Shown here piece by piece: positions 15,982-24,578 of a stretch of 64,000 nt of DNA (the stretch's first letter is position 1; each line of letters opens with the position of its first letter). Under the pieces are notes generated by a model. That model had not been told where the DNA came from, made no database searches, and worked only from the letters and a program-made list of their open reading frames with translations. This DNA comes from Pseudoselenomonas ruminantium. Lineage in GTDB: Bacteria > Bacillota > Negativicutes > Selenomonadales > Selenomonadaceae. The position numbers and the translations under genes are program-made. The stretch lies in NCBI GenBank assembly GCA_015058625.1, contig SVCA01000008.1:1-64000 (forward strand), written 5' to 3'.

Positions 15982-16923
15982 ATGTCTACCATTTCGGCAA
16001 TGACCAGGGATACGTACACAATGTACAAGATGGCCCAGGGCGGTACGCAGGCCACCACCACGGCACAGAAAGAAGCCGGCAAGGCAGAGGAATCTTCTTC
16101 TGCCCAGAGCAAAAGCTATGCCACAGCGGCGGCCAATGTCAGCCAGCTCAGCAACTTAGTCGGGTCCTTTGATTCGGCTTATGCCAGCAAAAAGACAACT
16201 GCCGCTCAGGATTCCATCAGCAGCCTTTGGTCCGGTTACACCAATTCGTACTCCAGCGGGCTCGCCAATTTAAGTGCTCTTTCCGGGGTATCTTCCAGTG
16301 CGGCAGGACTTGTGAATTCCTACAATGAAGCCAAGTCGACCTTTGATACCCAGTTCAAGGCTTATATGGGCGATTTGCAAAAATCTGCCCAGACCGTCAG
16401 GAATATGAGCTACGAATTCAGTGCGGACGACATCACCGAAGCCGAAGACGGCACGAAAACGTACAGTGACGGACTAAAGTCTGCCATCAAGAACGTCAAA
16501 CAGCTGGTCTCCGACTACAACGATGCCTTAGACCTCACCAGCGATTACAGCAGTGTGGGCAAGAGAATGGAATCGCTCCATAAGTCGTTTGCCGACACCA
16601 CCTACCGTGCTGACACCTATAAGCAGCTCGGTATCACGGTGGACAGCAAGACGGGCAAGATGAGTGTCGATGAAGACAAGCTGGCCACAGCCCTCACCGA
16701 AAACGGTGACCGGGTCAAAAACGCCTTAGGCGCTAACGGCCTTGCAGGCAAAGCCGAACAGCATCTCGCACAGGCCAACAGCCAAAGCGACAAACTGTTC
16801 CCCTCCCTGCAGAGCATGTTTGGCAGCTCCATCAAGACCGCCTCGGCCTACACCAACCCGCGCGTACTGAGTGCTTCCGTTCAGTACGGCATGATTGGGA
16901 ATCTCTTCAGCTCAATGTTCTAA
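15982..16923 (+). CDS. Orphan FliD-like (hook-associated) protein
   Basis: This 313-residue protein is rich in Ser, Ala and Gln in its first 100 residues. Its C-terminal half resembles the FliD C-terminal domain: coiled KQLVSDYNDAL followed by LGITVDSKTGKMSVDEDKLATAL, the usual 'LGI...dGkl.lDe.kl..al' pattern. No signal peptide is visible, which fits flagellar-type export. Full FliD is larger and has a D0-D1 coiled coil at both ends, so this may be a minor filament-cap-like or a secreted orphan. The start at 15982 has AAAGGAGG 6 bp upstream. No flagellar genes are nearby. Confidence 0.6.
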   Translation: MSTISAMTRDTYTMYKMAQGGTQATTTAQKEAGKAEESSSAQSKSYATAAANVSQLSNLVGSFDSAYASKKTTAAQDSISSLWSGYTNSYSSGLANLSALSGVSSSAAGLVNSYNEAKSTFDTQFKAYMGDLQKSAQTVRNMSYEFSADDITEAEDGTKTYSDGLKSAIKNVKQLVSDYNDALDLTSDYSSVGKRMESLHKSFADTTYRADTYKQLGITVDSKTGKMSVDEDKLATALTENGDRVKNALGANGLAGKAEQHLAQANSQSDKLFPSLQSMFGSSIKTASAYTNPRVLSASVQYGMIGNLFSSMF

Positions 16924-16973
16924 GGTATAGCAAAATCCTATGAACTCAAGTTACAGAGATTCCACGAACAAAG

Positions 16974-17050
16974 CCCGGTGGCTGATAATGCTTTTCCGTC
17001 GCGTTAGGCAAGCCTGCATAAGCAGAGGAAAAGTATTATCAGCCACCGGG
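16974..17050 (+). repeat. Beta hairpin, copy 2
   Basis: A 24-bp stem (CCCGGTGGCTGATAAT at 16974 to its complement ending 17050) carries a cap with GGCAAGCCTGCATAAGC. The cap matches the hairpin at 7020-7098 read on the opposite strand. The single arm difference is a G-U pair in the plus-strand reading. It lies 50 bp after the FliD-like gene and may end its transcript. Confidence 0.68.
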
Positions 17051-17102
17051 CGTCTTAATTACATCGATGATAGAGAGATAGTTAACATCGATGCTATAAG
17101 AC

Positions 17103-17175
17103 AGCCAGCGGAGGTATATTTCTGCGCTAGTACGCGCTATGCGTGTAAATCGCGCCGAAACATACCTCCGCTGGC
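17103..17175 (-). repeat. Alpha hairpin, copy 3, between convergent genes
   Basis: A 25-bp stem (17103-17127 with 17151-17175) with the cap CGCTAGTACGCGC...GCGTGTAAATCGCG, the same as at 13921. It is followed by TTTT on the plus strand and lies 55 bp past the korC stop, so it can serve as a terminator between the convergent transcripts. The A/G arm difference gives a G-U pair on the minus strand. Confidence 0.7.
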
Positions 17176-17229
17176 TTTTGTACCTTACCTTCTTGTTAAC
17201 GGGCTTATCTTCGTCTTATCCGTTACTAG

Positions 17230-17763
17230 TTAATGCACGTCAGCCGCCGCATCCCAGCCCAGCTGCAAGGCCTTCATATTGGCTTCGACTGTATGGGGGG
17301 GCACGCGTTTTTTTACAAAATCCTTAACGGTGTCGAGCTGTACCAATCCTGTGATGCGCACGAGGGCGCCCAAGGCCACGATATTGGCGAAGAGGGCCTT
17401 GCCGAGTTCTTCGACGGCAAGTTTCGTAATCGGCAGGCGAACCACATGCGGAAAGTCCGGTGTTTCTGGCACGAGGCTGTCGTCTAAGATAAGCAGGCCA
17501 TCTTTGTGCAGGTCGCTGTAGTATTTATCCGCCGCTTTCTGGGTCATGGCCAGCACCAGATCCGGCGTTTCCACATGGGGATGATAGATGGTTTCATCAC
17601 TGATGATGACCTCGGCCTTCGAGGCACCGCCGCGGGCTTCGGGGCCGTAGGACTGGCTTTGGGCTGCTTCTTTGCCTTCGGCCACGGCCGCTTCAGCCAG
17701 CAGAATGGCCGCGGTGATTACGCCCTGACCGCCGGAGCCGGAGAGTCTTAACTGTTTTTTCAT
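17230..17763 (-). CDS. korC: 2-oxoacid:ferredoxin oxidoreductase, gamma subunit
   Basis: This 177-residue subunit carries the GSGGQGV nucleotide-type loop at the N-terminus and the SYGPEARGG motif typical of gamma subunits of 2-oxoglutarate (or branched-chain 2-oxoacid) ferredoxin oxidoreductases. It is the last gene of korDABC, overlapping korB by 4 bp. With KorA, KorB and KorD it would decarboxylate 2-oxoglutarate to succinyl-CoA and reduce ferredoxin, or run in reverse in an anaerobe. Substrate choice cannot be fixed from sequence alone. Confidence 0.9.
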   Translation of the reverse strand: MKKQLRLSGSGGQGVITAAILLAEAAVAEGKEAAQSQSYGPEARGGASKAEVIISDETIYHPHVETPDLVLAMTQKAADKYYSDLHKDGLLILDDSLVPETPDFPHVVRLPITKLAVEELGKALFANIVALGALVRITGLVQLDTVKDFVKKRVPPHTVEANMKALQLGWDAAADVH

Positions 17764-18593
17764 GCGTGTGCACCTCCTGCCCGTTCAATCACCTGATCGT
17801 AAGCCGTATCATAGTCCATCGCCGTTGCTTCATAAAGAAGCCCAATGGGGAATTTTTCCGGTGCCACCGCAGCCGGGTCGAGCTTATCCCACGCCGCCTT
17901 CATCACGGCATTATCCCGCATCCATTTGAGCATATCTGCCGGGCTGCCCAGTTTATTCTTGCGGCCATAAGCAGTCGGACACTGCACCAATGCTTCTACA
18001 AACGAGAAACCGTGATTGTCAAAGGCGTTGGCAATCATATCCGTCAAATGCTGCACATGGAAGGCTGTGGAGCGAGCTACATAGGTAGCTCCCGCAGCTT
18101 CAGCCAAAGCGCAGGCATCAAAGGGACGGTCAACGGAGCCATAAGGCGCGGTTGTCGCCTTGCGGCCTGTCGGTGTCATGGGCGAAGCCTGCCCGCCCGT
18201 CATGCCATAGATATTATTGTTGAACAGCACCACGGTCAAATCCACATTGCGGCGGCAGCCGTGAATGAAATGATTGCCGCCAATCGCCGTGCAGTCACCA
18301 TCACCGGTAATGACCACCACATTGAGTTCCGGACGGGCCAGTTTGATGCCAGTCGCAAACGGAATGGCCCGCCCATGCGCCGTATGCAGGGTATCAAAAT
18401 CCATATAGCCCGACGCACGGGAGGAACAGCCAATACCGGAAACAATCACCGTGTTATCCTGATTGAGCTCCGGCCGCTTGGCAATCGCCTGCACAATTGC
18501 CTTCATGGCAATGCCGTTGCCGCAGCCGGGGCACCAGAGGTGCGGGAGGCGGTTCTGACGGAAGTATTTTTCATATTCTCTTTCGGCCATCAT
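17760..18593 (-). CDS. korB: 2-oxoacid:ferredoxin oxidoreductase, TPP-binding beta subunit
   Basis: This 277-residue subunit binds thiamine diphosphate and magnesium through GDGD...FNNNIYGMTGGQ and has the N-terminal LWCPGCGNG cysteine motif, as in KorB proteins. It overlaps korA and korC by 4 bp each, so translation is coupled. It forms the catalytic core together with KorA. Confidence 0.93.
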   Translation of the reverse strand: MMAEREYEKYFRQNRLPHLWCPGCGNGIAMKAIVQAIAKRPELNQDNTVIVSGIGCSSRASGYMDFDTLHTAHGRAIPFATGIKLARPELNVVVITGDGDCTAIGGNHFIHGCRRNVDLTVVLFNNNIYGMTGGQASPMTPTGRKATTAPYGSVDRPFDACALAEAAGATYVARSTAFHVQHLTDMIANAFDNHGFSFVEALVQCPTAYGRKNKLGSPADMLKWMRDNAVMKAAWDKLDPAAVAPEKFPIGLLYEATAMDYDTAYDQVIERAGGAHA

Positions 18594-19732
18594 CCTTCAA
18601 CCTCCTTTATCAGCGCATGGATACTTGCCAAAATCTCACCGGGTTCAAAGGCCCGCATATTGTACTTGCCACAGAGGCTTACGGAGCAGGCACCATTTGC
18701 CGCCCGCCGTACCTCATGGACAATCTGCCCATAGTTCAGCTCGGCTACGACAATCCCCTTGACCTTAGCGGCAAGTTCTGCAATCAGCTTGTCCGCAAAC
18801 GGCCAAATCGTCATCAAACGCACAAGACCGACTTTCCTGCCATCTGCACGGGCTTCACGCACCGCCTCATAAGCCGTTCTTGCCGTCCCGCCGAAGGATA
18901 CCACGGCATATTCCGCATCATCCATAAAGTAACTTTCCGTATGGATGATTTCCTCACCGGCACGCTCGATTTTCTCGTGCAGACGGCGGATGGATTCTTC
19001 CGTCACCTGCGGGCTGCCCACAGGGAACCCCGTTTCATCATGGATAAGGCCCGTCACATGGATATGATAACCTTCGCCAAAATCCGCTGTATTGGGCACT
19101 AAATCCGCCTCCGGCGCAAAGGGCTGATAGCCTTCTGCCCGCGTTTTTGTCGGCTTGCGGCGGGGATAGATGTCCACTTTTTCAGGAAGTTCCACCTTCT
19201 CCCGCAAGTGGCCGACCATCTCATCCATCAACAACATTACCGGCGTGCGGAAACGCTCCGCATAATTCACCGCCATAACCGTAGCATCAAAGGTTTCGCG
19301 CACACTCCAGGGAGACAGCGCAATCACCGGATGGTCGCCATGTGTGCCCCAGCGCACCTGCATCACATCCCCCTGCGAAGGGGCTGTCGGCTGGCCGGTA
19401 GACGGGCCGACACGCTGCACATCCACCAAAACGCAGGGAATCTCTGCACAGGCGGCATAGCCAATGAGCTCCTGTTTCAAGGAAAAGCCCGGCCCGGAAG
19501 TAGCATCCATAACCTTGCACCCTGCCAGCGAAGCACCGAGGATTGCGCCCATCGAAGCGATTTCATCTTCCATCTGGATAAACTTGCCGCCATGCTGCGG
19601 CAGAAGTTTGGCCATGGTCTCGGCGATTTCCGTCGAGGGCGTTATCGGATAACCGGCAAAGAAATTCACCCCCGCAGCGATTGCTGCTTCGGCACAGGCT
19701 TCGTTGCCCTGCATCAATCTTGCCTTGCTCAT
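18590..19732 (-). CDS. korA: 2-oxoacid:ferredoxin oxidoreductase, alpha subunit
   Basis: This 380-residue subunit shows the family motifs GYPITPSTE, EDEIASMGAILGAS and SGPGFSLKQE, and GPSTGQPT. It contributes the pyrimidine-binding and CoA-related domains. It starts inside the korD stop (ATGA overlap) and overlaps korB by 4 bp, with AAAGGGGG as ribosome site within korD. Confidence 0.93.
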   Translation of the reverse strand: MSKARLMQGNEACAEAAIAAGVNFFAGYPITPSTEIAETMAKLLPQHGGKFIQMEDEIASMGAILGASLAGCKVMDATSGPGFSLKQELIGYAACAEIPCVLVDVQRVGPSTGQPTAPSQGDVMQVRWGTHGDHPVIALSPWSVRETFDATVMAVNYAERFRTPVMLLMDEMVGHLREKVELPEKVDIYPRRKPTKTRAEGYQPFAPEADLVPNTADFGEGYHIHVTGLIHDETGFPVGSPQVTEESIRRLHEKIERAGEEIIHTESYFMDDAEYAVVSFGGTARTAYEAVREARADGRKVGLVRLMTIWPFADKLIAELAAKVKGIVVAELNYGQIVHEVRRAANGACSVSLCGKYNMRAFEPGEILASIHALIKEVEG

Positions 19733-19938
19733 GCTACGCCCCCCTTTGCATCTTTATCCACAAATATTGCATAATCTGGACACCGCAGTTCACACTGCCC
19801 ACAGCCAATGCAGGCTTCCGGATTGACGATCTGCACCTTGCCCAGCTCATCTATAGCCAGCACCGACTTAGGGCAAAAGGCCGCGCAAATCCCGCACCCC
19901 TTGCACCGCGCCAGCTTGACGCTAATCTCTGCTTTCAT
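19729..19938 (-). CDS. korD: 2-oxoacid:ferredoxin oxidoreductase, ferredoxin-like delta subunit
   Basis: This 69-residue protein carries two 4Fe-4S motifs, CKGCGICAAFCP and CIGCGQCELRCP, and passes electrons from the KorAB centre to ferredoxin. ATG 19938 is preferred over the TTG at 19953 because that TTG overlaps the ribosome site GGAGGCGGAG. First gene of the korDABC operon; the promoter should lie in 19939-20120. Confidence 0.9.
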   Translation of the reverse strand: MKAEISVKLARCKGCGICAAFCPKSVLAIDELGKVQIVNPEACIGCGQCELRCPDYAIFVDKDAKGGVA

Positions 19939-20124
19939 AAACTCCGCCTCCAATTACACAGTTAGATATGACTTAATTTATATAGAAAATATGCTCTTTT
20001 CTTATATACTTTTACATCATAGCAGAAAGTTGTATAAAAATCTACCGTTTTTGTAAATTTAAGTAATGTATACATAAACAGTACACCTTTATAACTCCTA
20101 ATGTAATTGTTCGCCACAAAAAGA

Positions 20125-20152
20125 AAATCTCCCCCTTTTACGGAGGAGATTT
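20125..20152 (-). terminator. Terminator of purA
   Basis: The stem AAATCTCC/GGAGATTT lies 17 bp past the purA stop codon; on the minus strand it is followed by TTCTTTTTG. Confidence 0.75.
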
Positions 20153-20168
20153 GTTTATCTATATCGAT

Positions 20169-21455
20169 TTAGAAAATATCCTTAGCCAGTACGATGGTTT
20201 CATCGCGGTTCGGGCCAACGGAGACAATGCCGAGCTTAATGCCGGTTACTTCTGCCATGCGCTCCAGATATTTCTTGGCGTTTTCCGGCAGGTCTTCGTA
20301 CTTGCGGACTTTGCTGATATCCGTGTTCCAGCCCGCGAAAGTCTCATAAACCGGCTCTACTTCAGCCAGCACTTTAAGGCTTGCAGGGATTTCATTGAGG
20401 ATTTCGCCCTTGTACTTGTAGGCTACGCACATCTTGATTTCCTCGAATTTATCGAGAATGTCCAGACGCGTTACCGCCATGTAGTCGATACCGGAGATAA
20501 GACCGGCATAGCGGACTACGCAGGCATCGAGCCAGCCCGTACGGCGGGGACGTCCCGTAACTACGCCATATTCATGGCCTTCTTCACGGATTTTTTCACC
20601 GATGGCGTTGAGCTGCTCCGTCGGGAAGGGGCCTTCGCCGACACGGGTGCAGTAAGCCTTGACGATACCGACAACCTTGTCAATCTTGTTGGGGGCCACA
20701 CCAGCACCTACGCCCACACCACCGGAAATCGGATGGGAGGCCGTAACGTACGGATACGTGCCATAGTCGATATCGAGCATAGTCGCCTGCGCACCTTCAA
20801 AGAGAATCTTGCGGCCTTCCTTGATTTCGTCATTCAACAGCGCAATCGTGTCGCAGACATAGGGACGCAGACGCTCTGCATAGCCTAAATATTCCTTGAG
20901 GATTTCGTCATAGGACAGCGGCTCATGGTCATACAGGAGCTTCAGTTCCTTGTTCTTGATTTCGAGGTTTTCTTTGAGGCGTTTAGCAAATTCTTCCTCG
21001 TCCATCAAATCGCAGACGCGGATGCCGATGCGGTTGTCGCGGTCCATATAGCAGGGGCCGATACCGCGCTTGGTCGTACCGATTTTATTCTTGCCGCGGG
21101 CTTCATCGCCGATGCCGTCCATCAGACGATGGTAAGGCAGTACCACATGCGCACGGTTGGAAATGCGGATGCCGGACAGGTCGATGCCGCGTTCAGCGAG
21201 GCCGTCCATTTCCTCCAGCATAATCATCGGGTCAAACGCCACGCCATTGCCCACAATACAGTGCGCACCCTTGAACAAAATTCCGGAGGGCATCAGACGC
21301 AGCTTATATGCCTCGCCGTCTACAACTACCGTGTGACCGGCATTGCTGCCACCCTGAAAACGGACTACCGTATCGGCCTGCTGTGCCAGATAATCTACGA
21401 TTTTGCCCTTACCTTCGTCACCCCACTGGGTACCTGTTACTACTACTGTTGACAT
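20169..21455 (-). CDS. purA: Adenylosuccinate synthetase
   Basis: This 428-residue enzyme joins IMP and aspartate, using GTP, in the first step to AMP. The GDEGKGK P-loop near residue 12, the NAGHTVV motif and GVVTGRPRRTGWLD are intact and the length is standard. AGGAGAGAG precedes the ATG. It is followed by a terminator and preceded closely by purB, so the two AMP-branch genes are probably co-transcribed. Confidence 0.97.
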   Translation of the reverse strand: MSTVVVTGTQWGDEGKGKIVDYLAQQADTVVRFQGGSNAGHTVVVDGEAYKLRLMPSGILFKGAHCIVGNGVAFDPMIMLEEMDGLAERGIDLSGIRISNRAHVVLPYHRLMDGIGDEARGKNKIGTTKRGIGPCYMDRDNRIGIRVCDLMDEEEFAKRLKENLEIKNKELKLLYDHEPLSYDEILKEYLGYAERLRPYVCDTIALLNDEIKEGRKILFEGAQATMLDIDYGTYPYVTASHPISGGVGVGAGVAPNKIDKVVGIVKAYCTRVGEGPFPTEQLNAIGEKIREEGHEYGVVTGRPRRTGWLDACVVRYAGLISGIDYMAVTRLDILDKFEEIKMCVAYKYKGEILNEIPASLKVLAEVEPVYETFAGWNTDISKVRKYEDLPENAKKYLERMAEVTGIKLGIVSVGPNRDETIVLAKDIF

Positions 21456-21490
21456 AAGTCTCTCTCCTTAATCCCTTGATTTATGTAAAA

Positions 21491-22783
21491 TCAAAGGCCA
21501 AAACGTTCAAAAATCATATCTACATGACGCAGGAAATACTTGTAATCGAAGCAATCATCGATTTCTTCCGTGGTCAGGTATTTCGTGATATCCGGGTCAT
21601 TTTCCACGCTCGTGCGGAAATCCTGGCCTTCCATCCAGCGTTTCATGGCGTTGCGCTGTACCCATTTATAGGCATCCTCACGCAATACGCCCTTCTCCAC
21701 TACGGACAGCATAATGCGCTGGCTGTAAATAAGGCCGCCCGTGCGCTCCATATCGTGGAGCATCTTGTCGGGATAAACCAAAAGCTTGTCAATGATATTC
21801 GTCAGTTTCCGCGTGCAGTAATCCACGTTGATGGTGCTGTCCGGCAGGATAACACGCTCAACAGAGGAATGGGAAATATCGCGCTCATGCCAGAGGGTGA
21901 TATCCTCGAGTGCTGCTACGGCATTGCCGCGCACAAGTCTCGCCATACCGGAAATGCGTTCGCAGTTGATGGGATTGCGCTTATGCGGCATAGCCGAAGA
22001 CCCCTTCTGCCCCGGGGAGAAATATTCTTCCGCTTCACGGATATCCGTGCGCTGCAAGTTGCGGACTTCCGTCGCAATCTTTTCGAGCGTGCTGGAAACA
22101 ATAGCCAGCGTTGTTACGAATTCTGCATGGCGGTCACGCTGAATAACCTGCGTAGCCAGCGGCACCGGCGTGAGGTTCAATTTCTTTGCCACACGCTGCT
22201 CGATTTCCGGGTCGATATTGGAGTAAGTACCAACCGCACCGGAGAGCTTGCAGACGGAAACCGTCTTTTTGGCATGCTCCACACGCTCGATATCGCGTTC
22301 AATTTCCGCACTCCACAGAGCCAGTTTCAGACCAAAGGTCATCGGCTCGGCGTGAATGCCGTGGGTACGGCCAATGCAGGGCGTATGCTTGAATTCCACG
22401 GCACGGCGGCGCAGAACCTCACGGAATTTGCGCAAATCATCTAAGATGATGTCTGCGGCATCCCGCATCATCATGCAATAAGCGGTATCCTTAACGTCAC
22501 TCGACGTCAGCCCCTTATGCACATACTTGGAATCCTCACCAACGTTTTCGGCGACATTGGTCAGAAAAGCAATGATGTCATGATGCGTAACGGATTCAAT
22601 TTCCTTGATGCGTTTCACATCAAACTTTGCCTTGGCGCGAATGTTCTTCGCAGCCTCAGCCGGGATTTCCCCCAGCTCTGCCATAACATCGCAGGCAGCC
22701 ATCTCAACTTCAAGAATCTGCTGCCATTCGTTCTCGATGGACCACAGGTGACCCATCTCCGGGTTGGTGTAACGTTCAATCAT
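21491..22783 (-). CDS. purB: Adenylosuccinate lyase
   Basis: This 430-residue lyase acts twice in purine synthesis, releasing fumarate from SAICAR and from adenylosuccinate. The fumarase/lyase signature SSAMPHKRNP is intact. ATG 22783 has AGGAGGAA 8 bp upstream, so the in-frame extension to 22831, which runs into a repeat, is rejected. The stop lies 35 bp before purA. A 160-bp hairpin repeat (delta copy 1) lies directly upstream, in the probable leader. Confidence 0.95.
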   Translation of the reverse strand: MIERYTNPEMGHLWSIENEWQQILEVEMAACDVMAELGEIPAEAAKNIRAKAKFDVKRIKEIESVTHHDIIAFLTNVAENVGEDSKYVHKGLTSSDVKDTAYCMMMRDAADIILDDLRKFREVLRRRAVEFKHTPCIGRTHGIHAEPMTFGLKLALWSAEIERDIERVEHAKKTVSVCKLSGAVGTYSNIDPEIEQRVAKKLNLTPVPLATQVIQRDRHAEFVTTLAIVSSTLEKIATEVRNLQRTDIREAEEYFSPGQKGSSAMPHKRNPINCERISGMARLVRGNAVAALEDITLWHERDISHSSVERVILPDSTINVDYCTRKLTNIIDKLLVYPDKMLHDMERTGGLIYSQRIMLSVVEKGVLREDAYKWVQRNAMKRWMEGQDFRTSVENDPDITKYLTTEEIDDCFDYKYFLRHVDMIFERFGL

Positions 22784-22807
22784 TAGTGAATTCCTCCTCA
22801 GGTTCAA

Positions 22808-22967
22808 GTGTGCCGCCTTATGGATGCTCACTATTCCGTGGTGGATATGCCGCCACCTGCCGCGTTATCGTCAGTCAGCGTAGCCCTCGCTACGCTTCCC
22901 TCCTCTGCCTTGCATCTGTCAACATCTCCGCCACGAAATGTCCGTAACCATCCATAAGGTGGCACAC
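22808..22967 (+). repeat. Delta hairpin repeat, copy 1 (160 bp)
   Basis: Ends pair over 19 bp with one G-U difference (22808-22826 with 22949-22967). The centre TCGTCAGTCAGCGTAGCC...CGCTACGC...CCTCCTCTGCC matches copy 2 at 24420-24578 in the same orientation and at almost the same length, while the arms are unrelated. It lies between purB and its upstream neighbour, so it may be part of the purB leader. Confidence 0.75.
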
Positions 22968-23203
22968 CCGCGGCGTCACTGCACCGCGGAAGTGAAAACA
23001 CGATAAAAAAACTCAAATTGACTGCCCCGCCATCTGCGAGCTTCAGCCTCATTTTGAGTTTGGAGAAAGTTCTTTAGTTTCCCTTTCTTATAATAGCAAA
23101 GCGCAGGGCCAGTGTCAACCTCCGCCGTCAATCATGCACAAAGATGCAATTACAACGAACACCAGCGTTGCGAAAAACACATTTACAGTTTATCCACATA
23201 TAT
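22968..23203. other. Intergenic stretch between delta and gamma repeats
   Basis: No gene. A loose ACTCAAA/TTTGAGT pair (about 23010 and 23056) may form a long-range stem. A perfect DnaA-box sequence TTATCCACA occurs at 23190-23198. The purB promoter is presumably here but is not clear. Confidence 0.4.
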
Positions 23204-23509
23204 AAATTGCAGTTTATCGATGTTATTGCGAGCTTTATTTTTTTGTTACAGCTCAGTGGGGCGGACGGGGGAGTGATTTTTCTGTAGGGAGCGACTGCCT
23301 GAACGCAGTGAAGGCCGGCCCCATGTAGTCCCCATCTAAGCAAATACGCTGAAAGCAGCGCCGTTGGCCTGCCCGGCGCGAGTAACTGGACATCCCTACT
23401 TTACGAAGGGGTCGTTTAGCGGAAAACAGAAAAATTACTCCCCCGTCTGGCCCCAAACTACGTATGACCAAGATACCTTTACCACGAACTCCCCAACAAA
23501 CTGCAATTT
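23204..23509 (+). repeat. Gamma structured repeat, copy 3, with terminal inverted repeats
   Basis: The unit is bounded by AAATTGCAGTTT (23204) and its inverse AAACTGCAATTT (ending 23509). Inside, a hairpin core at 23258-23454 matches copy 2 (6759) over the whole interior, and copy 1 (263) in inverted form. The left flank ATCGATGTTATTGCGAG is shared with the flank of copy 1. It is the only copy with a single core between clear ends. It lies downstream of metQ on the opposite strand. Confidence 0.72.
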
Positions 23510-23514
23510 ATAAA

Positions 23515-23543
23515 AGCCCGCTGACACGTTTCGTCAGCGGGCT
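23515..23543 (-). terminator. Terminator of the metNIQ operon
   Basis: A perfect 11-bp stem, AGCCCGCTGAC/GTCAGCGGGCT, is followed on the minus strand by TTTTA. It lies 34 bp past the metQ stop. Confidence 0.82.
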
Positions 23544-23576
23544 CTTGGGCCGTTAGGTGGATAACTCTGTGCGCGA

Positions 23577-24389
23577 TTAGAATGCCGGCACAACTGCACC
23601 TTTGTACTTATCAGTGATGAAATCTTTAACTTCTTTGCTCTTGAGCACCTTAATCAGCGCCTGAATCTCCGGACGGTTTTCATCCCCTTCGCGAACCGCG
23701 ATGATGTTCACATAGGGAGAAGTGCTGTCCTCCATAAAGAGCGCATCCTTGGTCGGCACGAGGTTGACCTGCATAGCGTAGTTGGTGTTGATAACCGCAG
23801 CATCCACATCATCAAGCGTACGCGGAACCTGCGCAGCTTCTACTTCCTGGAACTTGAAGTTATGCGGATTGCCCGTTACATCCTGCACCGTAGCCTTTTC
23901 CTTCACACCGTCTTTCAGCGTGATAAGACCTGCCTTCTGCAAAAGCAGCAGTGCGCGGCCGCCGTTGGTCGGGTCATTCGGGATGGCAATAGCGGCACCA
24001 TCTTTGAGTTCCTTCAGGTCTTTAACCTTCTTGGAGTATACCCCCATGGGCTCGATATGCACGCCAAACGCATTTTTCAGCTTGACTTCCTTATGTTCTT
24101 CCATGAAGTTCACCAGATACGGTTCATGCTGGAAAAAGTTAGCGTCCAGTTCCTTGTCATTAAGCGCCAGATTTGGCTGTACATAATCGTTGAATTCCAC
24201 GATTTCCAGCTTGATGCCATCTTTCTCCAACAGCGGTTTTACAACTTCCAAAATCTCTGCATGCGGAACAGCTGTGGCGCCGACCTTCAAGGTCTTGCTG
24301 TCCGTCTTTGCTGCCTGTTCACTGCCACAGCCAGCAAAGGCCATCGCCGCAATCAGCAGTGTACCGATAAGTGCTAAAACTTTTTTCAT
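23577..24389 (-). CDS. metQ: Methionine-binding lipoprotein MetQ
   Basis: This 270-residue lipoprotein (lipobox AFAGC) captures methionine for the MetNI importer. The NlpA/MetQ family is clear from KVGATAVPHAEILE, the NDYVQPNLAL segment, FFQHEPYL and AIPNDPTNGGRALLLLQ. Unlike the usual tight operon, a 159-bp hairpin repeat separates it from metI. A terminator follows. Confidence 0.94.
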   Translation of the reverse strand: MKKVLALIGTLLIAAMAFAGCGSEQAAKTDSKTLKVGATAVPHAEILEVVKPLLEKDGIKLEIVEFNDYVQPNLALNDKELDANFFQHEPYLVNFMEEHKEVKLKNAFGVHIEPMGVYSKKVKDLKELKDGAAIAIPNDPTNGGRALLLLQKAGLITLKDGVKEKATVQDVTGNPHNFKFQEVEAAQVPRTLDDVDAAVINTNYAMQVNLVPTKDALFMEDSTSPYVNIIAVREGDENRPEIQALIKVLKSKEVKDFITDKYKGAVVPAF

Positions 24390-24419
24390 AGAGGTAACCT
24401 CCCTTATAAATAAATGCTT

Positions 24420-24578
24420 AGGAACTGTTCATAAATAAATTTTAGATTTGACTTGTCTAAATCTCCATCTACGTCGTTGTCGTCAGTCGGCATAGCCACC
24501 GCTATGCCTCCTTCCTCCGCCTAGTAGCTGAAGATTTATCCTGCGCCCTATCTTAAAATTTATTTATTGCCAGTTCCT
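24420..24578 (+). repeat. Delta hairpin repeat, copy 2 (159 bp)
   Basis: Ends pair over about 28 bp (24420-24447 with 24550-24578) with a short internal mismatch. The centre TCGTCAGTCGGCATAGCC...CGCTATGCC...CCTCC matches copy 1 at 22808. Its right end overlaps the last base of the metI stop codon, so it looks inserted exactly at the end of metI, within the metNIQ operon. Confidence 0.75.

Noticed and set aside
13921..17175. CRISPR array from the repeated hairpins
   Set aside because: The repeats are few, far apart, in both orientations, and have no regular spacers or cas genes.
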